Source of the DNA: JAGQLF01 sp964437465
GTDB lineage: Bacteria > Patescibacteriota > Dojkabacteria > J137
Reading direction: 5' to 3'
DNA length: 64,000 bases
Assembly: GCA_964437465.1 (NCBI GenBank)
Contig: CAYTGI010000001.1
Span: forward strand, 47,358-111,357
Shown: positions 43,356 through 53,225 of the stretch, piece after piece
Layout: every line of letters starts with the position of its first letter
Position numbering within the stretch: position 1 is the first letter of the stretch
Notes under the pieces: model-generated
Databases searched by the model: none
What the model saw: the letters and a program-made list of their open reading frames with translations, nothing else
What the model was told of the DNA's origin: nothing
Translations under genes and position numbers: made by a program

Positions 43356-44723
43356 ATGATTCAGATAGGATTTCACGGTGCAGCAAAGACTGTTACCGGC
43401 TCAAACTTTTTAGTTAAAACAGAGAAAGGAAACTTTCTTGTAGATTGTGGAATGTTCCAAGGTCCAGATGTAGAGCATCGAAACTTAGCGCCTTATGCGT
43501 ATAACCCAGCAGATGTAGATTTCGTTTTACTTACTCATGCACATATAGACCATAGTGGGATGCTTCCTAAGCTTTTTAAAAATGGTTTTAGAGGGAAAAT
43601 TTACGCAACTAACCACACAATACAAATAGCTACCTTGTTGCTGATGGATTCAGCAAAAATTCAAGAAAATAACTATAAACTAGGAGAGCCATTTGGGAAA
43701 TATACTGATAAAGTTGAGTATGTTTATAATACATACGATGCTGAAGAAACTACACATATGTTTGAAAGTGTTCATTTCGGAGATGTTGTTGAGCCTGTTC
43801 CAGGAATTAAAGTAAAGTTTATTAGAGCTGGACATATTTTGGGAGCAGCAAGTATTGAGGTAGATATTGAAGATAGTAATGGTGATAAAAAAGTTATGTT
43901 CTCGGGAGACATTGGAAGGCTTCAAAGTCCAATTATTGATACTTTTGATACAGAATATAGATCTGATCCTGATTACGTTTTAATCGAATCACTTTACGGA
44001 AGTAGTGTTCACCCAAATAGAAACGATAATGTTGAAGATATGATACGTGTTATTAATGAAACTTTAGATAAAGGAGGAAATGTTTTTATTCCAACTTTCT
44101 CTGTACAAAGAACCCAAGAAGTTCTACATGACCTAAAACTTGCTCAAGAAGCAGGAAAGCTAGATAAAGATCAACCAGTTTGGTTAGATAGTCCATTGGC
44201 TCAAAAAGTTTCTTATATTTATCTTACTGCTCTTACAGGAAAAGATGAGAGCTTGTTTACTTTTGATAGTTTAAGATTTGTTAAAAGAAGCCAGCAATCT
44301 AGAGCACTGACCAAGAAAAAAGGTCAGATTATTCTAGCAGGTAGTGGAATGGCTGATGGAGGTAGAATAATGAGCCATTTAACAGAAGGGCTTCTAAACC
44401 CTAAAAATACAGTTTTGTTTGTAGGTTATCAGGCAGAAGGAACAGTAGGTAGACAGTTAAAAGAGGGTGCTGAGTCAGTTTTGATTGGTAAAACAAAAGT
44501 TCCAGTAAAGGCAAATATTGTAGCCTATGAAGGATTCTCAGCTCACGGAGATAAGGAAGACTATAAAGCATGGATTAAGAGATTTAAAACAGACAAATTA
44601 AAAAAAGCATTTCTAATTCATGCTGAAGAGGACAGATCAGAAGCTTTTGATGATGAGCTGGATACTATTGGAGTAATAGATAGCTATATTCCTGATTGGA
44701 AAGAAGAGGTAACGCTAGACTAA
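43356..44723 (+). CDS. Beta-CASP metallo-beta-lactamase-fold ribonuclease
   Basis: 455 residues. The N-terminal MBL motif is LLTHAHIDHSGMLPKLF (HxHxDH) with the following His in IRAGHILGAASIEVD and Asp in VMFSGDIGR. The beta-CASP insert carries ESLYGSSVHP and TFSVQRTQEVLHDL. The RMMBL end is ILAGSGMADGGRIMSHL, VGYQAEGTVGRQL and EGFSAHGDKEDYKAWI. This is the CPSF73/YSH1 or MTH1203-like subgroup rather than RNase J, with roles in RNA 3' processing or decay. It precedes gatC by two bases. Confidence 0.9.
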   Translation: MIQIGFHGAAKTVTGSNFLVKTEKGNFLVDCGMFQGPDVEHRNLAPYAYNPADVDFVLLTHAHIDHSGMLPKLFKNGFRGKIYATNHTIQIATLLLMDSAKIQENNYKLGEPFGKYTDKVEYVYNTYDAEETTHMFESVHFGDVVEPVPGIKVKFIRAGHILGAASIEVDIEDSNGDKKVMFSGDIGRLQSPIIDTFDTEYRSDPDYVLIESLYGSSVHPNRNDNVEDMIRVINETLDKGGNVFIPTFSVQRTQEVLHDLKLAQEAGKLDKDQPVWLDSPLAQKVSYIYLTALTGKDESLFTFDSLRFVKRSQQSRALTKKKGQIILAGSGMADGGRIMSHLTEGLLNPKNTVLFVGYQAEGTVGRQLKEGAESVLIGKTKVPVKANIVAYEGFSAHGDKEDYKAWIKRFKTDKLKKAFLIHAEEDRSEAFDDELDTIGVIDSYIPDWKEEVTLD

Positions 44724-44725
44724 AT

Positions 44726-45037
44726 ATGTCAAAGGTAACTAAAGAAGAAATACAGAAAATAGCTCATCTTGCAAAAATACACTTATCTGAAGATGAGCTA
44801 GAAAAATATTCTGCCGAGTTCAATAGTATATTAGATTACGTTTCACTTGTTATGGAATGTGATGTTTCTGGAATAAAAGATGAACATAATCTTTCTACCT
44901 ATAAAGACAATGTCTTAGAGGAGGATGAGCCAGTAGATTTAGGTATAAGTAGAGAAGAGTATTTAAAAAATGCTACTGACGGAAGAAATAAGAATGGGTA
45001 TATTAGAGTTAGTAAAATAGTTGATAAAGGAGATTAA
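44726..45037 (+). CDS. gatC: Aspartyl/glutamyl-tRNA amidotransferase subunit C
   Basis: 103 residues from ATG 44726 (MSKVTKEEIQKIAHLAKIHL), the expected N-terminus; an upstream extension overlaps the previous gene and is not needed. The pattern LSEDELEKYSAEFNSILDYV is typical, and a longer acidic tail follows. GatC holds GatA and GatB together, making Gln-tRNA and Asn-tRNA by transamidation. gatA and gatB are not in the window. The 3' end overlaps the convergent thpR stop by four bases. Confidence 0.92.
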   Translation: MSKVTKEEIQKIAHLAKIHLSEDELEKYSAEFNSILDYVSLVMECDVSGIKDEHNLSTYKDNVLEEDEPVDLGISREEYLKNATDGRNKNGYIRVSKIVDKGD

Positions 45038-45618
45038 AGATTAATCTTATCTCTTTTTTTATAAATTACTGGTTTTCCTGGTCTTACTATCGATTCAACT
45101 AGATAAGCTTCATTTGCTATAAAAGATGAAGTTTCATAATCATTTAGTTCACTTGTATATTTCTTAATACTCTTTCCAGTACTTTTAGAAGCATTTTCTT
45201 TTAGTCTTGCTAAAGTTACATGAAATGTTTTTGAAAATCTTCCTTTAACCCTTATAGTATCTTTTAATTTTAAATCTTTAATTAATTCGTGAAAATGATC
45301 TGAGGCATCTATTAAAGAATCTGTAGCTTCAACATTTGCCATTAGAACTCTTGGGAATGTGTCATATTTAAAACCAAATTGAAGTGCGTTGATATTGATT
45401 TCAACAGGCCCAGTTGCCTTCTGGGTACTGAAGATCTGTTTTCGAATTAACTCATAGCTATCCTCAGAAACATTACTTCCAATATATTTTAGTGTTATAT
45501 GCATTTGATCAACAGGAGAAGGTCGTAGGTTTCTTTTGTGGCCAGAATAAAGTCTAAGATAATCTCTTAGTACGTCTAATGTTTCTTTTGGAGGAAATAT
45601 ACCTATAAATAATCTCAT
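45034..45618 (-). CDS. thpR: RNA 2',3'-cyclic phosphodiesterase (2'-5' RNA ligase family)
   Basis: 194 residues with the two catalytic HxT(x) motifs of the 2H superfamily: MHITLKYIG (about residue 44) and FHVTLARLKE (about residue 151). The N-terminus MRLFIGIFPPKETLDVL fits. The enzyme opens 2',3'-cyclic phosphates. Its start overlaps the stop of the YhaM-like gene (ATGA), so the two RNA enzymes are coupled. Confidence 0.92.
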   Translation of the reverse strand: MRLFIGIFPPKETLDVLRDYLRLYSGHKRNLRPSPVDQMHITLKYIGSNVSEDSYELIRKQIFSTQKATGPVEININALQFGFKYDTFPRVLMANVEATDSLIDASDHFHELIKDLKLKDTIRVKGRFSKTFHVTLARLKENASKSTGKSIKKYTSELNDYETSSFIANEAYLVESIVRPGKPVIYKKRDKINL

Positions 45619-46598
45619 ACAAGACTCATTTGATCGTTTTTATTTATTTTTGGTCTGTTCCACATCTTGGTATTTTCAAGCCAGAATATTCTTTTACTAA
45701 ATTCTTCCTCCTCTCCCATACCTTTGATTACTGAGTCAGCCGTTCTTGCTTTAGCTGAGACATTATCTATATAAGTAAGTAGAATTGCTTCAGGAGTTGC
45801 TGGTAAAACTGGAGATCCATATTCATGTGTTCCGTGATGACTTAAAATTAAGTGTAAAACATGATCAATTATATCTTCATCTAATTTCATTTTCTTTGCA
45901 TTTTCTTCAAACAATCTTGCTCCCATATAAATATGACCATGTAGTTGACCTTTTCTAGTATAGGGTACAGAAAGATTTTTACCATCAAGTTCAAAGATCT
46001 TTCCAATATCGTGTAATACAATGCCAGAAACTAATATATCAAAATCAACATCAGGATAGAATCTCTCTAATCCTTTTGAAATTGTTATCATTTCTAGAAT
46101 ATGTTGTATTAATCCTGATCTAAATTCGTGATGTACGGTATTCGCAGCAGGCCAGTACTTTAGATTATTCGCAATATCTTTACTTTCAACTATTGATAAC
46201 AAGGTCTTGCTTAACAAATCATTAGAAATTTTTTTAATCTCTTCAATTAATTCTATATACATCTCTTCTGGATCAAACATACTAGATTCGACAAAATCCT
46301 CCATTGAGGATTCATCAACAGCGTCTAAATCCATAATTACTATCTGAGGAGCTCCTCTGTACTCATCTACTTTCCCAGAAATCGCCACTAGATTACCTTG
46401 TTTAATTGCTTTCGTACTTATATTAGGAATTACATCATGCCAGATTTTTGCAGCAACTTTACCTGTTTTATCACCAATTAATAGGTTGTAGTATGGATTT
46501 CCGTTTTTATCCTCACCTTTAACAGCATCGAAAACTGCAAAAGTCTCATTCTCAAATACCTGTTTTGTCTCAAGATCTTTTATATATAAAGTCTTCAT
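45615..46598 (-). CDS. yhaM: YhaM-like 3'-5' exoribonuclease (OB-fold plus HD domain)
   Basis: 327 residues. An N-terminal OB-fold (about 1-95: LLIGDKTGKVAAKIWHDVIP, GNLVAISGKVDEYRGAPQIV) binds nucleic acid. The HD domain follows with HHEFRSGLIQHILEM, VLHDIGKIFELDG and HLILSHHGTHEYGSP. This is the layout of YhaM of Bacillus subtilis, which degrades RNA and single-stranded DNA. Coupled to thpR by a four-base overlap. Confidence 0.9.
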   Translation of the reverse strand: MKTLYIKDLETKQVFENETFAVFDAVKGEDKNGNPYYNLLIGDKTGKVAAKIWHDVIPNISTKAIKQGNLVAISGKVDEYRGAPQIVIMDLDAVDESSMEDFVESSMFDPEEMYIELIEEIKKISNDLLSKTLLSIVESKDIANNLKYWPAANTVHHEFRSGLIQHILEMITISKGLERFYPDVDFDILVSGIVLHDIGKIFELDGKNLSVPYTRKGQLHGHIYMGARLFEENAKKMKLDEDIIDHVLHLILSHHGTHEYGSPVLPATPEAILLTYIDNVSAKARTADSVIKGMGEEEEFSKRIFWLENTKMWNRPKINKNDQMSLV

Positions 46599-46627
46599 TT
46601 GAAATACATTAATATCTGAATTATATC

Positions 46628-46924
46628 TTAATTAATAAGATCCGTATATTGTGAGAAGTAATGAAACCAAATAAACAATACTGCAATTATCTGTATAGCG
46701 ATCTTAATTATTAAAATTATTACCTTTTCTCCTCGTAGCAAAATAGTATTTCCCAATATTTTAACAAAGTTCCATGAGATTGATATTAAAGTAACAATAA
46801 ATAATGATATCCCAATAGCAAGTAGTGCCCCTTCCTCTCCTAAGAAAGTATCTTTAAGTAAAATAAATGCAACGTAAGGAATTGCTACAGATCTTAGAAT
46901 AACCCAAAATAAAGTTTCAATCAT
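46628..46924 (-). CDS. Small membrane protein at the end of the surface-protein operon
   Basis: 98 residues with three hydrophobic segments (LFWVILRSVAIPYVAFILL, LAIGISLFIVTLISISWNFV, IILIIKIAIQIIAVLFIWFH). Its start overlaps the stop of the large cysteine-rich protein gene by four bases, so both should be made together. It may anchor or export that protein; this is inferred from coupling alone. Confidence 0.65.
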   Translation of the reverse strand: MIETLFWVILRSVAIPYVAFILLKDTFLGEEGALLAIGISLFIVTLISISWNFVKILGNTILLRGEKVIILIIKIAIQIIAVLFIWFHYFSQYTDLIN

Positions 46925-49900
46925 TTTTTATTACTAATATCTTCAAGCGTTTTCTCCTCAAAGCTATCCTGACTCTTAGATGGCATAACACCTTTAATTC
47001 CATAAATAGCAATCTGTCCAAAGTTCATTTTGTATGCAACTATACCTGTTACAATCAACAATGAACCAAAAATTATGTAATGAGAAGGATCTGTCATTAA
47101 AGCAGTATTTGGGGTTTTCCCAGGTTGTTTTTTCTTTGGTTGTTGTATTGTTGTTGTACAAGTTACTGCAGTATTTACTTCATGACTTGAAACATTATTT
47201 TCATGTCTTACAGTTGCTTCATTATCAACACCTCTCTGTCTAAAATTAGGTACTAATGCAGATGGTATTGTTATATCATATGTAAATGTCTTTGATTGAC
47301 CTGCAGAATATGTTCTTTCCGCAACAGAACCAGTCCAAGTTATTTGTCCAGATGAGTATGATCCATAAGCAGGATTAATATTTTGTGGAGTAATTCCACT
47401 TGAGATTAAATCCTGATCGATCGCGTCAGTTACATTAGTAATTACTCCTTCAACTGGTCCAGTATTTGTTACCCTTATTGTATAGTTAATTCTTGCATCA
47501 CCATTAGATAAACAGACTTCAGCTGAAGCCTTAATTATCGAGAATACAGTTGACTGTGTAGTTGTTGAAGATACATTTATATCCTCCTGGCAAGCAGATA
47601 TACTTATTGCAGAACTATCAGTGCCATCTAAAAGCACCCTAACTGAATAATCTCCATCAGCTACTTCTGAGCCATCCGTATTTGCAGCCTCCCAAAGGAA
47701 TTTATAGGTTTTTACAGATCCTGTATCGTTTGAGGCTGGAGTCACTGATGGTCTTACTAATGTACTTGATTCGTTGTTAGCATCTCTTCCTACAGGAGAT
47801 TCCGCTGGACCAACTCTTAGTAAGATTGAAGGAAAAGGATCACCAGTACCAGCTTCAGTATATTGTAAAGTATATTCCACAACATTTCCTACTCCTGTTA
47901 AGATTGGATCAGGACCATTTTCTGTAAGAGCTATACATGCTGAAACTATATTATTACAGCTAGTGTCACAGTTATCTTCACCAGGAGCATTATAATCACA
48001 TTCTTCAGGCCCGTTTACTATTCCATCACCACAGTAGTTACATGAATCTGCAGGTGTAGGTGGACTTGAAGCAATACCTCTACATTCTGAAATCAGTATG
48101 TTTGAAGAACAATCTCTAAATGTATCTGCTCCGTTAGCCGTTCTTTCGCAAGTTTCACCTGTTTGACAAACCGAATCTCCACAATATGGATCAGGAGTGT
48201 TTGAACAAATACAATCAGAATCATTTAAACAAATTGGATTTTGACATGTTCCATTTATGCAACTTGTTCCATCTGCACAGTTTTCTTGAGTACATGCTCT
48301 ATTGCAAATTGGTAAAGTTACATTACACTGACAGTCATCATCAGTTGGACAAGCAGGGTTTCGACATACACCATTTATACAACTAGTACCATCAGCGCAA
48401 TTTTCTTGAGTACATTGTTGACTACAAACTGGCTGTTGTACTTGAGGACTACATATGCAATCACTTTCATCAGGACAGCTAGGATTTCTACACACACCAT
48501 TTATACATGAAGTTCCATCAGAACATGTTCCGTTAGGACATTGTTGTGAACAGACTGGCCCTTGTGGATCAGGGTCCGGTCCTGGATCAACTGGAGGCGT
48601 ATCATTATCAGTTGCTCCACAAGAATCACCAGAGACGTCTTCAAAGCATGTAATCGTACCAGCTGTATAAACGCCTCTTACTGTGACACCATCTTGGTGA
48701 GGGCAGAAACAGTTTTGGTTACCATTGCATCCCACAAAACCTCCTTTTTCAGATTCTCCAGCACTTATTCTTGTTACTCCAACACACGAGCCTCCAGGAG
48801 TAACTCCAGCACTTTGTACCTGATAAGCACAAGCGTCAGCATATGCACATGTTGAATTTGCAATTGTTCCGTTATTACAAACTTTACCAAAACCATCTTG
48901 ACAACCAGTAATATCATTATCACAATAGTAACGTCCACTAACACAACTCCTAGTAGGATCAGAATCATCGACTAACTGTCTACATCTAAAAGTAATACAT
49001 GCCCAACCAGCAGCACACTCACTATCACTTAGACAGTCAACATCACTTGCAGCTGGAGTAATACATGTCTTTGTTAAAGTACTACAAACTTGTCCGCTTG
49101 GACAATCTGAATCAAAAGAACATCCATCTATACTAGTACCTGTAGCCACACAACGGTTTCCTTCACAAATTCTACTTAAACATTCATCATTGGCCCCACA
49201 AGAAGCACCGTTTGCTAAAGCAGGTACACATTGACCACCAGCAGTGTTTAAGTCACACCATTGACCAACATTACAGTCAGATCTTCTCCTACAAGTTTTT
49301 GCACAAAGACCGTTTAAGCAATTTCCATTGAGGCAAGCTTCATTACTTATACAAGATTGATTTTCTGCTCTTTTTGCTTCACATGATTGTGATCTTGGAT
49401 TACAATAGGTATTCCCTGTACATAAGCCTGGATTAGAAGAGCAATCTACATTGCCACCACCACCACCTCCTCCTCCTCCTGAACCACAATCAGTCGGACA
49501 AGGTCGAGCTCCATTTGGACCCTCATCAGATTCACAGCTTCCATTTCCACAAACAGATCCTTGAATTGGAGATAACTTACATGAACACTTTATTCCACTA
49601 ACTCCTCCTATGGTATCGTATCCATTACTTATACAAGTTCCAGCAGCTCCATTTTTAGAACAACTTTGACCTACATTATTGCAACCATTTTCTTTTATAA
49701 CACATCCAAATCCATTATTAGGTACACATGAGCATAGAGTTCCTGTTGTTCTTGAACATATACAAGATCCACCAGAGATAGCTACAACCTGTCCAACAGA
49801 TGAACATGCACCATTATTACCTGCCCCCTCACATCTGTTTGGATCAGCACCACCTCCTCCACCTCCGCCGCCACCACCACCTCCTTGATGTCCTTGGCAA

Positions 49901-50118
49901 GCAACATTATCTCTACATCCACAATCATTTGGTCCACACCCTGGTGGAGGATCCCCTGGTCCGTAAGACCAACCGTCTGGGCAGGATCCACCTCCACATG
50001 CAGCAACACTTATATCATCAGGCTGAGTTGCAATATTTGATTGGAAAAATAAGAAGGAGAGTATACCTCCTATAAAAAGTACAACAATCCCTAGCAGTAG
50101 TATTACCTTATTATTCAT
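46921..50118 (-). CDS. Large cysteine-rich surface protein
   Basis: 1065 residues. An N-terminal signal/anchor (VILLLGIVVLFIGGILSFLF) is followed by a Cys/Gly-rich region with two glycine runs of about ten, then many small disulfide-type modules (CNVGQWCDLNTAGGQCVPAL, DCPSGQVCSTL). Three tandem copies of a ~40-residue unit with DGTSCINGVCRNP come next, then beta domains including a DUF11-like one (RINYTIRVTNTGPVEG). A C-terminal membrane helix (HYIIFGSLLIVTGIVAYKM) and short tail close it. It is probably displayed on the cell with both ends membrane-tied. It sits in an operon of four membrane/surface genes. Confidence 0.8.
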   Translation of the reverse strand: MNNKVILLLGIVVLFIGGILSFLFFQSNIATQPDDISVAACGGGSCPDGWSYGPGDPPPGCGPNDCGCRDNVACQGHQGGGGGGGGGGGGADPNRCEGAGNNGACSSVGQVVAISGGSCICSRTTGTLCSCVPNNGFGCVIKENGCNNVGQSCSKNGAAGTCISNGYDTIGGVSGIKCSCKLSPIQGSVCGNGSCESDEGPNGARPCPTDCGSGGGGGGGGGNVDCSSNPGLCTGNTYCNPRSQSCEAKRAENQSCISNEACLNGNCLNGLCAKTCRRRSDCNVGQWCDLNTAGGQCVPALANGASCGANDECLSRICEGNRCVATGTSIDGCSFDSDCPSGQVCSTLTKTCITPAASDVDCLSDSECAAGWACITFRCRQLVDDSDPTRSCVSGRYYCDNDITGCQDGFGKVCNNGTIANSTCAYADACAYQVQSAGVTPGGSCVGVTRISAGESEKGGFVGCNGNQNCFCPHQDGVTVRGVYTAGTITCFEDVSGDSCGATDNDTPPVDPGPDPDPQGPVCSQQCPNGTCSDGTSCINGVCRNPSCPDESDCICSPQVQQPVCSQQCTQENCADGTSCINGVCRNPACPTDDDCQCNVTLPICNRACTQENCADGTSCINGTCQNPICLNDSDCICSNTPDPYCGDSVCQTGETCERTANGADTFRDCSSNILISECRGIASSPPTPADSCNYCGDGIVNGPEECDYNAPGEDNCDTSCNNIVSACIALTENGPDPILTGVGNVVEYTLQYTEAGTGDPFPSILLRVGPAESPVGRDANNESSTLVRPSVTPASNDTGSVKTYKFLWEAANTDGSEVADGDYSVRVLLDGTDSSAISISACQEDINVSSTTTQSTVFSIIKASAEVCLSNGDARINYTIRVTNTGPVEGVITNVTDAIDQDLISSGITPQNINPAYGSYSSGQITWTGSVAERTYSAGQSKTFTYDITIPSALVPNFRQRGVDNEATVRHENNVSSHEVNTAVTCTTTIQQPKKKQPGKTPNTALMTDPSHYIIFGSLLIVTGIVAYKMNFGQIAIYGIKGVMPSKSQDSFEEKTLEDISNKK
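48186..48556 (-). repeat. Three tandem ~120-bp coding repeats
   Basis: Units encode VCSQQC...DGTSCINGVCRNP...DDDCQC-type modules with eight cysteines each. Copies 2 and 3 share TQENCADGTSCING. Variation is concentrated near the unit ends (PSCPDESDC, PACPTDDDC, PICLNDSDC). Unit number could vary between strains. Confidence 0.8.
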
Positions 50119-50120
50119 TA

Positions 50121-50804
50121 TTATATACCTATACTAGCAGCAAATCTTGCTTGCTTAACAATTAAATCAACAAATGAACTTAATTCTTCAACGAATATAT
50201 CGTTATCACTTACTAGTTGATTACATTCAACTCCATCCAAACTATATTCAATTTGAGCATACTCAAATTCATTATCTAACTGAAACATATTTGTAATGCA
50301 TCTATCTTCTTCAACTCCAATAAAATAATCAGTATTATTAGTAGTTCCTTCATCAATAATTGAATCAAAACTATTAATTCTTGAATATAAAGCTTCTCGA
50401 CTTTCAGCAATCTCAGAATCTATATCGTATGTAAACACACTAAACCTTAATTTAGAATTATTCCCAAAGTTATAAGTACAGGATAATGGAAGATATTCTA
50501 AAAGACCAAGCTGTTCTAAATTATTTTCAACAGAGATAAAGTTATTAAACATATTTGTTCTAAAAGAGTTACTACTAATAAAACTTCGATTTAAAATATC
50601 TTCACACTCAGTTAAACCAAATCTAAGATAGACCTGTTCATATATATCTCTAGTAGCTGCCTCTCCAAAGCCAGCAACCCCGACATCTTCGTTTTGAGAG
50701 GTTCCTTGATCATTTAGAGATAAAGCTATGAAAGTAGATACTCCAGCTAAAATAAGAGTAAGTAATAAAAGCACCCCAATTGTTATTTTTTTTCCGGTAG
50801 ACAC
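50121..50804 (-). CDS. Membrane-anchored extracellular protein
   Basis: 227 residues. An N-terminal helix (ITIGVLLLLTLILAGVSTFI) anchors an acidic exterior with four cysteines (TECEDI, LSCTYN, DRCITN, VECNQL) that could form two disulfides. No family recognised. It begins three bases after the polytopic gene and ends two bases before the large cysteine-rich protein gene, so it is part of the same operon. Confidence 0.68.
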   Translation of the reverse strand: MSTGKKITIGVLLLLTLILAGVSTFIALSLNDQGTSQNEDVGVAGFGEAATRDIYEQVYLRFGLTECEDILNRSFISSNSFRTNMFNNFISVENNLEQLGLLEYLPLSCTYNFGNNSKLRFSVFTYDIDSEIAESREALYSRINSFDSIIDEGTTNNTDYFIGVEEDRCITNMFQLDNEFEYAQIEYSLDGVECNQLVSDNDIFVEELSSFVDLIVKQARFAASIGI

Positions 50805-50807
50805 AAG

Positions 50808-52307
50808 TTAGAATAAAATTCCTAAGTTATCTATAACTGTATATACCAAGATATAGCAGATGATAAACAGTGTCAATAAAGACAATGGTTTAAATATTTT
50901 TGAAATTCTACCTTCGCTTTTGGAAACTTCAGCAGAGTAAATAAATTTCTGATTGAAATCGTTTTTCAATAAAATTGAAAAAGCAATCCACCAAATAAAA
51001 ATTGCAAAAATTGAAGGGTAAATAAAAATTGATAAAACTGGAATAAAGACTATAGTTGTTGCGAGACTTATCTTAACTAAAAGAGCTTTGTAGGATTCAG
51101 CTTCTTTCAAAAGTGATTTAATAGCTTCAATAATTCCATAAGAATATAAAATAGTGTAAGCAACTAAACCTATTATTCCATTAGCTATAAGAACAGAAGA
51201 AAAGAATGGAAAATTTGAAGAAGTTTGCCCAGCTCCAGTTCCAGTTATTAATGTAATTAAATCATCGTTAACTCTAGTATATGCAAGTTCATAACTAGAA
51301 ATTATTTCACTAAATATAGATGTTCTTGTACTATCATTTATTATAAATAAAGCCAAAATTAAAATTGATATTGGTAGAATTATCAGTAAAGGTAATAAAG
51401 TTATTTTAAGAAATCTATTAGCTTGTTCAACAGAAAAAATATTTCTTAGGTTTAACATAAACTTTTTGATATTCGTAAAGTAATTTTTTAAATACATACT
51501 AATAAACTCAAATTGAAAAGAAAACACAAAGTAAGAGATGATTAAAGAAGTTATAACAACAGCAGAGAAGTAGATAGTATATGCATCCTCAAACCAAACA
51601 AAGTTATAGATTTTATTCAAGCTAAACCCTATTAAAAGCAAAATCAAAAACTTCCATAATCTAGAATTTGTATAGACAAAGAAAGAAAGTAGAAATGGAA
51701 TGCTAAAAATAAATACAAACAGATTTAAAGATAGTGAATTATCTAATAAAGCAACTATATTGAATAGAAAGAAACTGGAAGCCATTATCTTAAAAAGTCT
51801 AGTTTTAGATCCATTCTGGAATTTTTCAAGATTTATTAAATAGTAAACTGCCATTAGCATAATTATAGTAAGCCCTGCTAACCCCTTTATTCCAGCCTCA
51901 GAAACATCCCCAAAAGTGTTTTCAGATGATTCGTAATCAGTGAATACTAAAAATGCTGATGATGCAGTAACTAATAATCCAAATATTAAAACTGTAAAAG
52001 AACCTTTAGGATCAATCACTCTATACTTCGGAGAAAAGAATACTTCAAAAAGATAGAAAGAACCTGTTATTAACAATCCTATAGTTACGAACGCTAGTAA
52101 CGATCCTTCTAAATTGACTTTAGAAATATATTCATAGAAATACATAGAGATTGGAAGAAAAAGTAAAACAAGTAGAAAGCTCAGTGATCTAAGGCTTGTA
52201 GAAATCTCTAAAACTCTTTGTGAGAAAGTTAAGTTTTTTCCTAGACCAGGAACTAGTATTTTATATGCTCTATCTGAAAATTGGAACTTGAATGTGTATT
52301 TTCTCAT
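50808..52307 (-). CDS. Polytopic membrane protein, first gene of the surface operon
   Basis: 499 residues with about twelve hydrophobic segments, including SFLLVLLFLPISMYFYEYIS and LLPLLIILPISILILALFII. A soluble loop holds NLRNIFSVEQANRFLKITLL. No transporter signature or catalytic motif can be named. As the first gene, with a divergent neighbour 65 bases away, it could be a channel or export component for the two surface proteins that follow. Function is unknown. Confidence 0.68.
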   Translation of the reverse strand: MRKYTFKFQFSDRAYKILVPGLGKNLTFSQRVLEISTSLRSLSFLLVLLFLPISMYFYEYISKVNLEGSLLAFVTIGLLITGSFYLFEVFFSPKYRVIDPKGSFTVLIFGLLVTASSAFLVFTDYESSENTFGDVSEAGIKGLAGLTIIMLMAVYYLINLEKFQNGSKTRLFKIMASSFFLFNIVALLDNSLSLNLFVFIFSIPFLLSFFVYTNSRLWKFLILLLIGFSLNKIYNFVWFEDAYTIYFSAVVITSLIISYFVFSFQFEFISMYLKNYFTNIKKFMLNLRNIFSVEQANRFLKITLLPLLIILPISILILALFIINDSTRTSIFSEIISSYELAYTRVNDDLITLITGTGAGQTSSNFPFFSSVLIANGIIGLVAYTILYSYGIIEAIKSLLKEAESYKALLVKISLATTIVFIPVLSIFIYPSIFAIFIWWIAFSILLKNDFNQKFIYSAEVSKSEGRISKIFKPLSLLTLFIICYILVYTVIDNLGILF

Positions 52308-52372
52308 TTCCTAAAGAAATTAAAATCTAATGAAGCTATAATTATTAAAGTTTTTAGAGATTAACATGACAA

Positions 52373-53212
52373 ATGGATAATAGTAAACAGCTTTTGAGTT
52401 TTCCTAGATATATATTCTTTTCTATTGCTATTGTACTTGGTGTGTATTTAAGTGTTGAGGAATATACATTCGCAAACAATATAAGGAATTCTATAATATT
52501 TTTCTTTGCTTCAATATTTATATTTTTTGTAGAAATAGTTCTACTTTATGGAGATTTATTCAAAATTAATAACTTAAGTTTTAGGGATAATAACAAACCA
52601 TTGAAAAAGTCTTTTCTGTTTAACGCTATTTTTTTACCTATAGTTAATCTCATAATTTTAATGATCTATGGGTTAAGTGGAGGAACTGGCTTTGATTACC
52701 TAATTTCATCGTTAATAACTTTTATTGGATTTGTGTTTCTTTTTAATTACATTCATTCAAATCATGAAGAAGAGATGAAAAACAAAGCTTTTGAAGGGGT
52801 TGGAACTGATATTCATAAGCTGATTCTAGTTTATCTATTAGCTATGACTGTACATAATCTATTTAGAGAGAGTTTAAGTTTATGGGCATCATTTATAGCT
52901 TATCTTTTATTTTTTATTATTTTATTCTTTTTACTTCTAACGATTAATTATTATAGGAGAAACAGTAAAAATGAGATTTTTATAAATGCAGCATTTGGCT
53001 CATATGTATCGTCCCTAACACTCTTAATACTTAATATTGTTTTCGAATCAGTCCCAAGTTACTTTATTGGTCTATATGTACTAGTTGTTCTATACTCAAT
53101 TCTGGCTTTAACTGAAACATACTATGAAACAAATAAACTTGAATCTTCAGTTTTAGGGAAGTATCTCAGTATGGTATTATTGGCAACAGCTATACTTATT
53201 TTAGGTAGCTAA
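52373..53212 (+). CDS. Polytopic membrane protein
   Basis: 279 residues with eight to nine hydrophobic segments (YIFFSIAIVLGVYLSVEEYT, IIFFFASIFIFFVEIVLLYG, and a C-terminal YLSMVLLATAILILGS). No recognised family. It is divergent from the surface operon and followed by the tRNA-Gln relic. No catalytic or binding motif is visible. Confidence 0.65.
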   Translation: MDNSKQLLSFPRYIFFSIAIVLGVYLSVEEYTFANNIRNSIIFFFASIFIFFVEIVLLYGDLFKINNLSFRDNNKPLKKSFLFNAIFLPIVNLIILMIYGLSGGTGFDYLISSLITFIGFVFLFNYIHSNHEEEMKNKAFEGVGTDIHKLILVYLLAMTVHNLFRESLSLWASFIAYLLFFIILFFLLLTINYYRRNSKNEIFINAAFGSYVSSLTLLILNIVFESVPSYFIGLYVLVVLYSILALTETYYETNKLESSVLGKYLSMVLLATAILILGS

Positions 53213-53225
53213 ATTTAATGAAGTC

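Noticed and set aside
48186..48556. CRISPR array.
   Set aside because: The repeats are coding, about 120 bases long and contiguous without unique spacers. No cas genes are present in the window.
49679..49888. Proline-rich reading frame on the plus strand.
   Set aside because: It is the antisense shadow of the glycine runs in the cysteine-rich surface protein.
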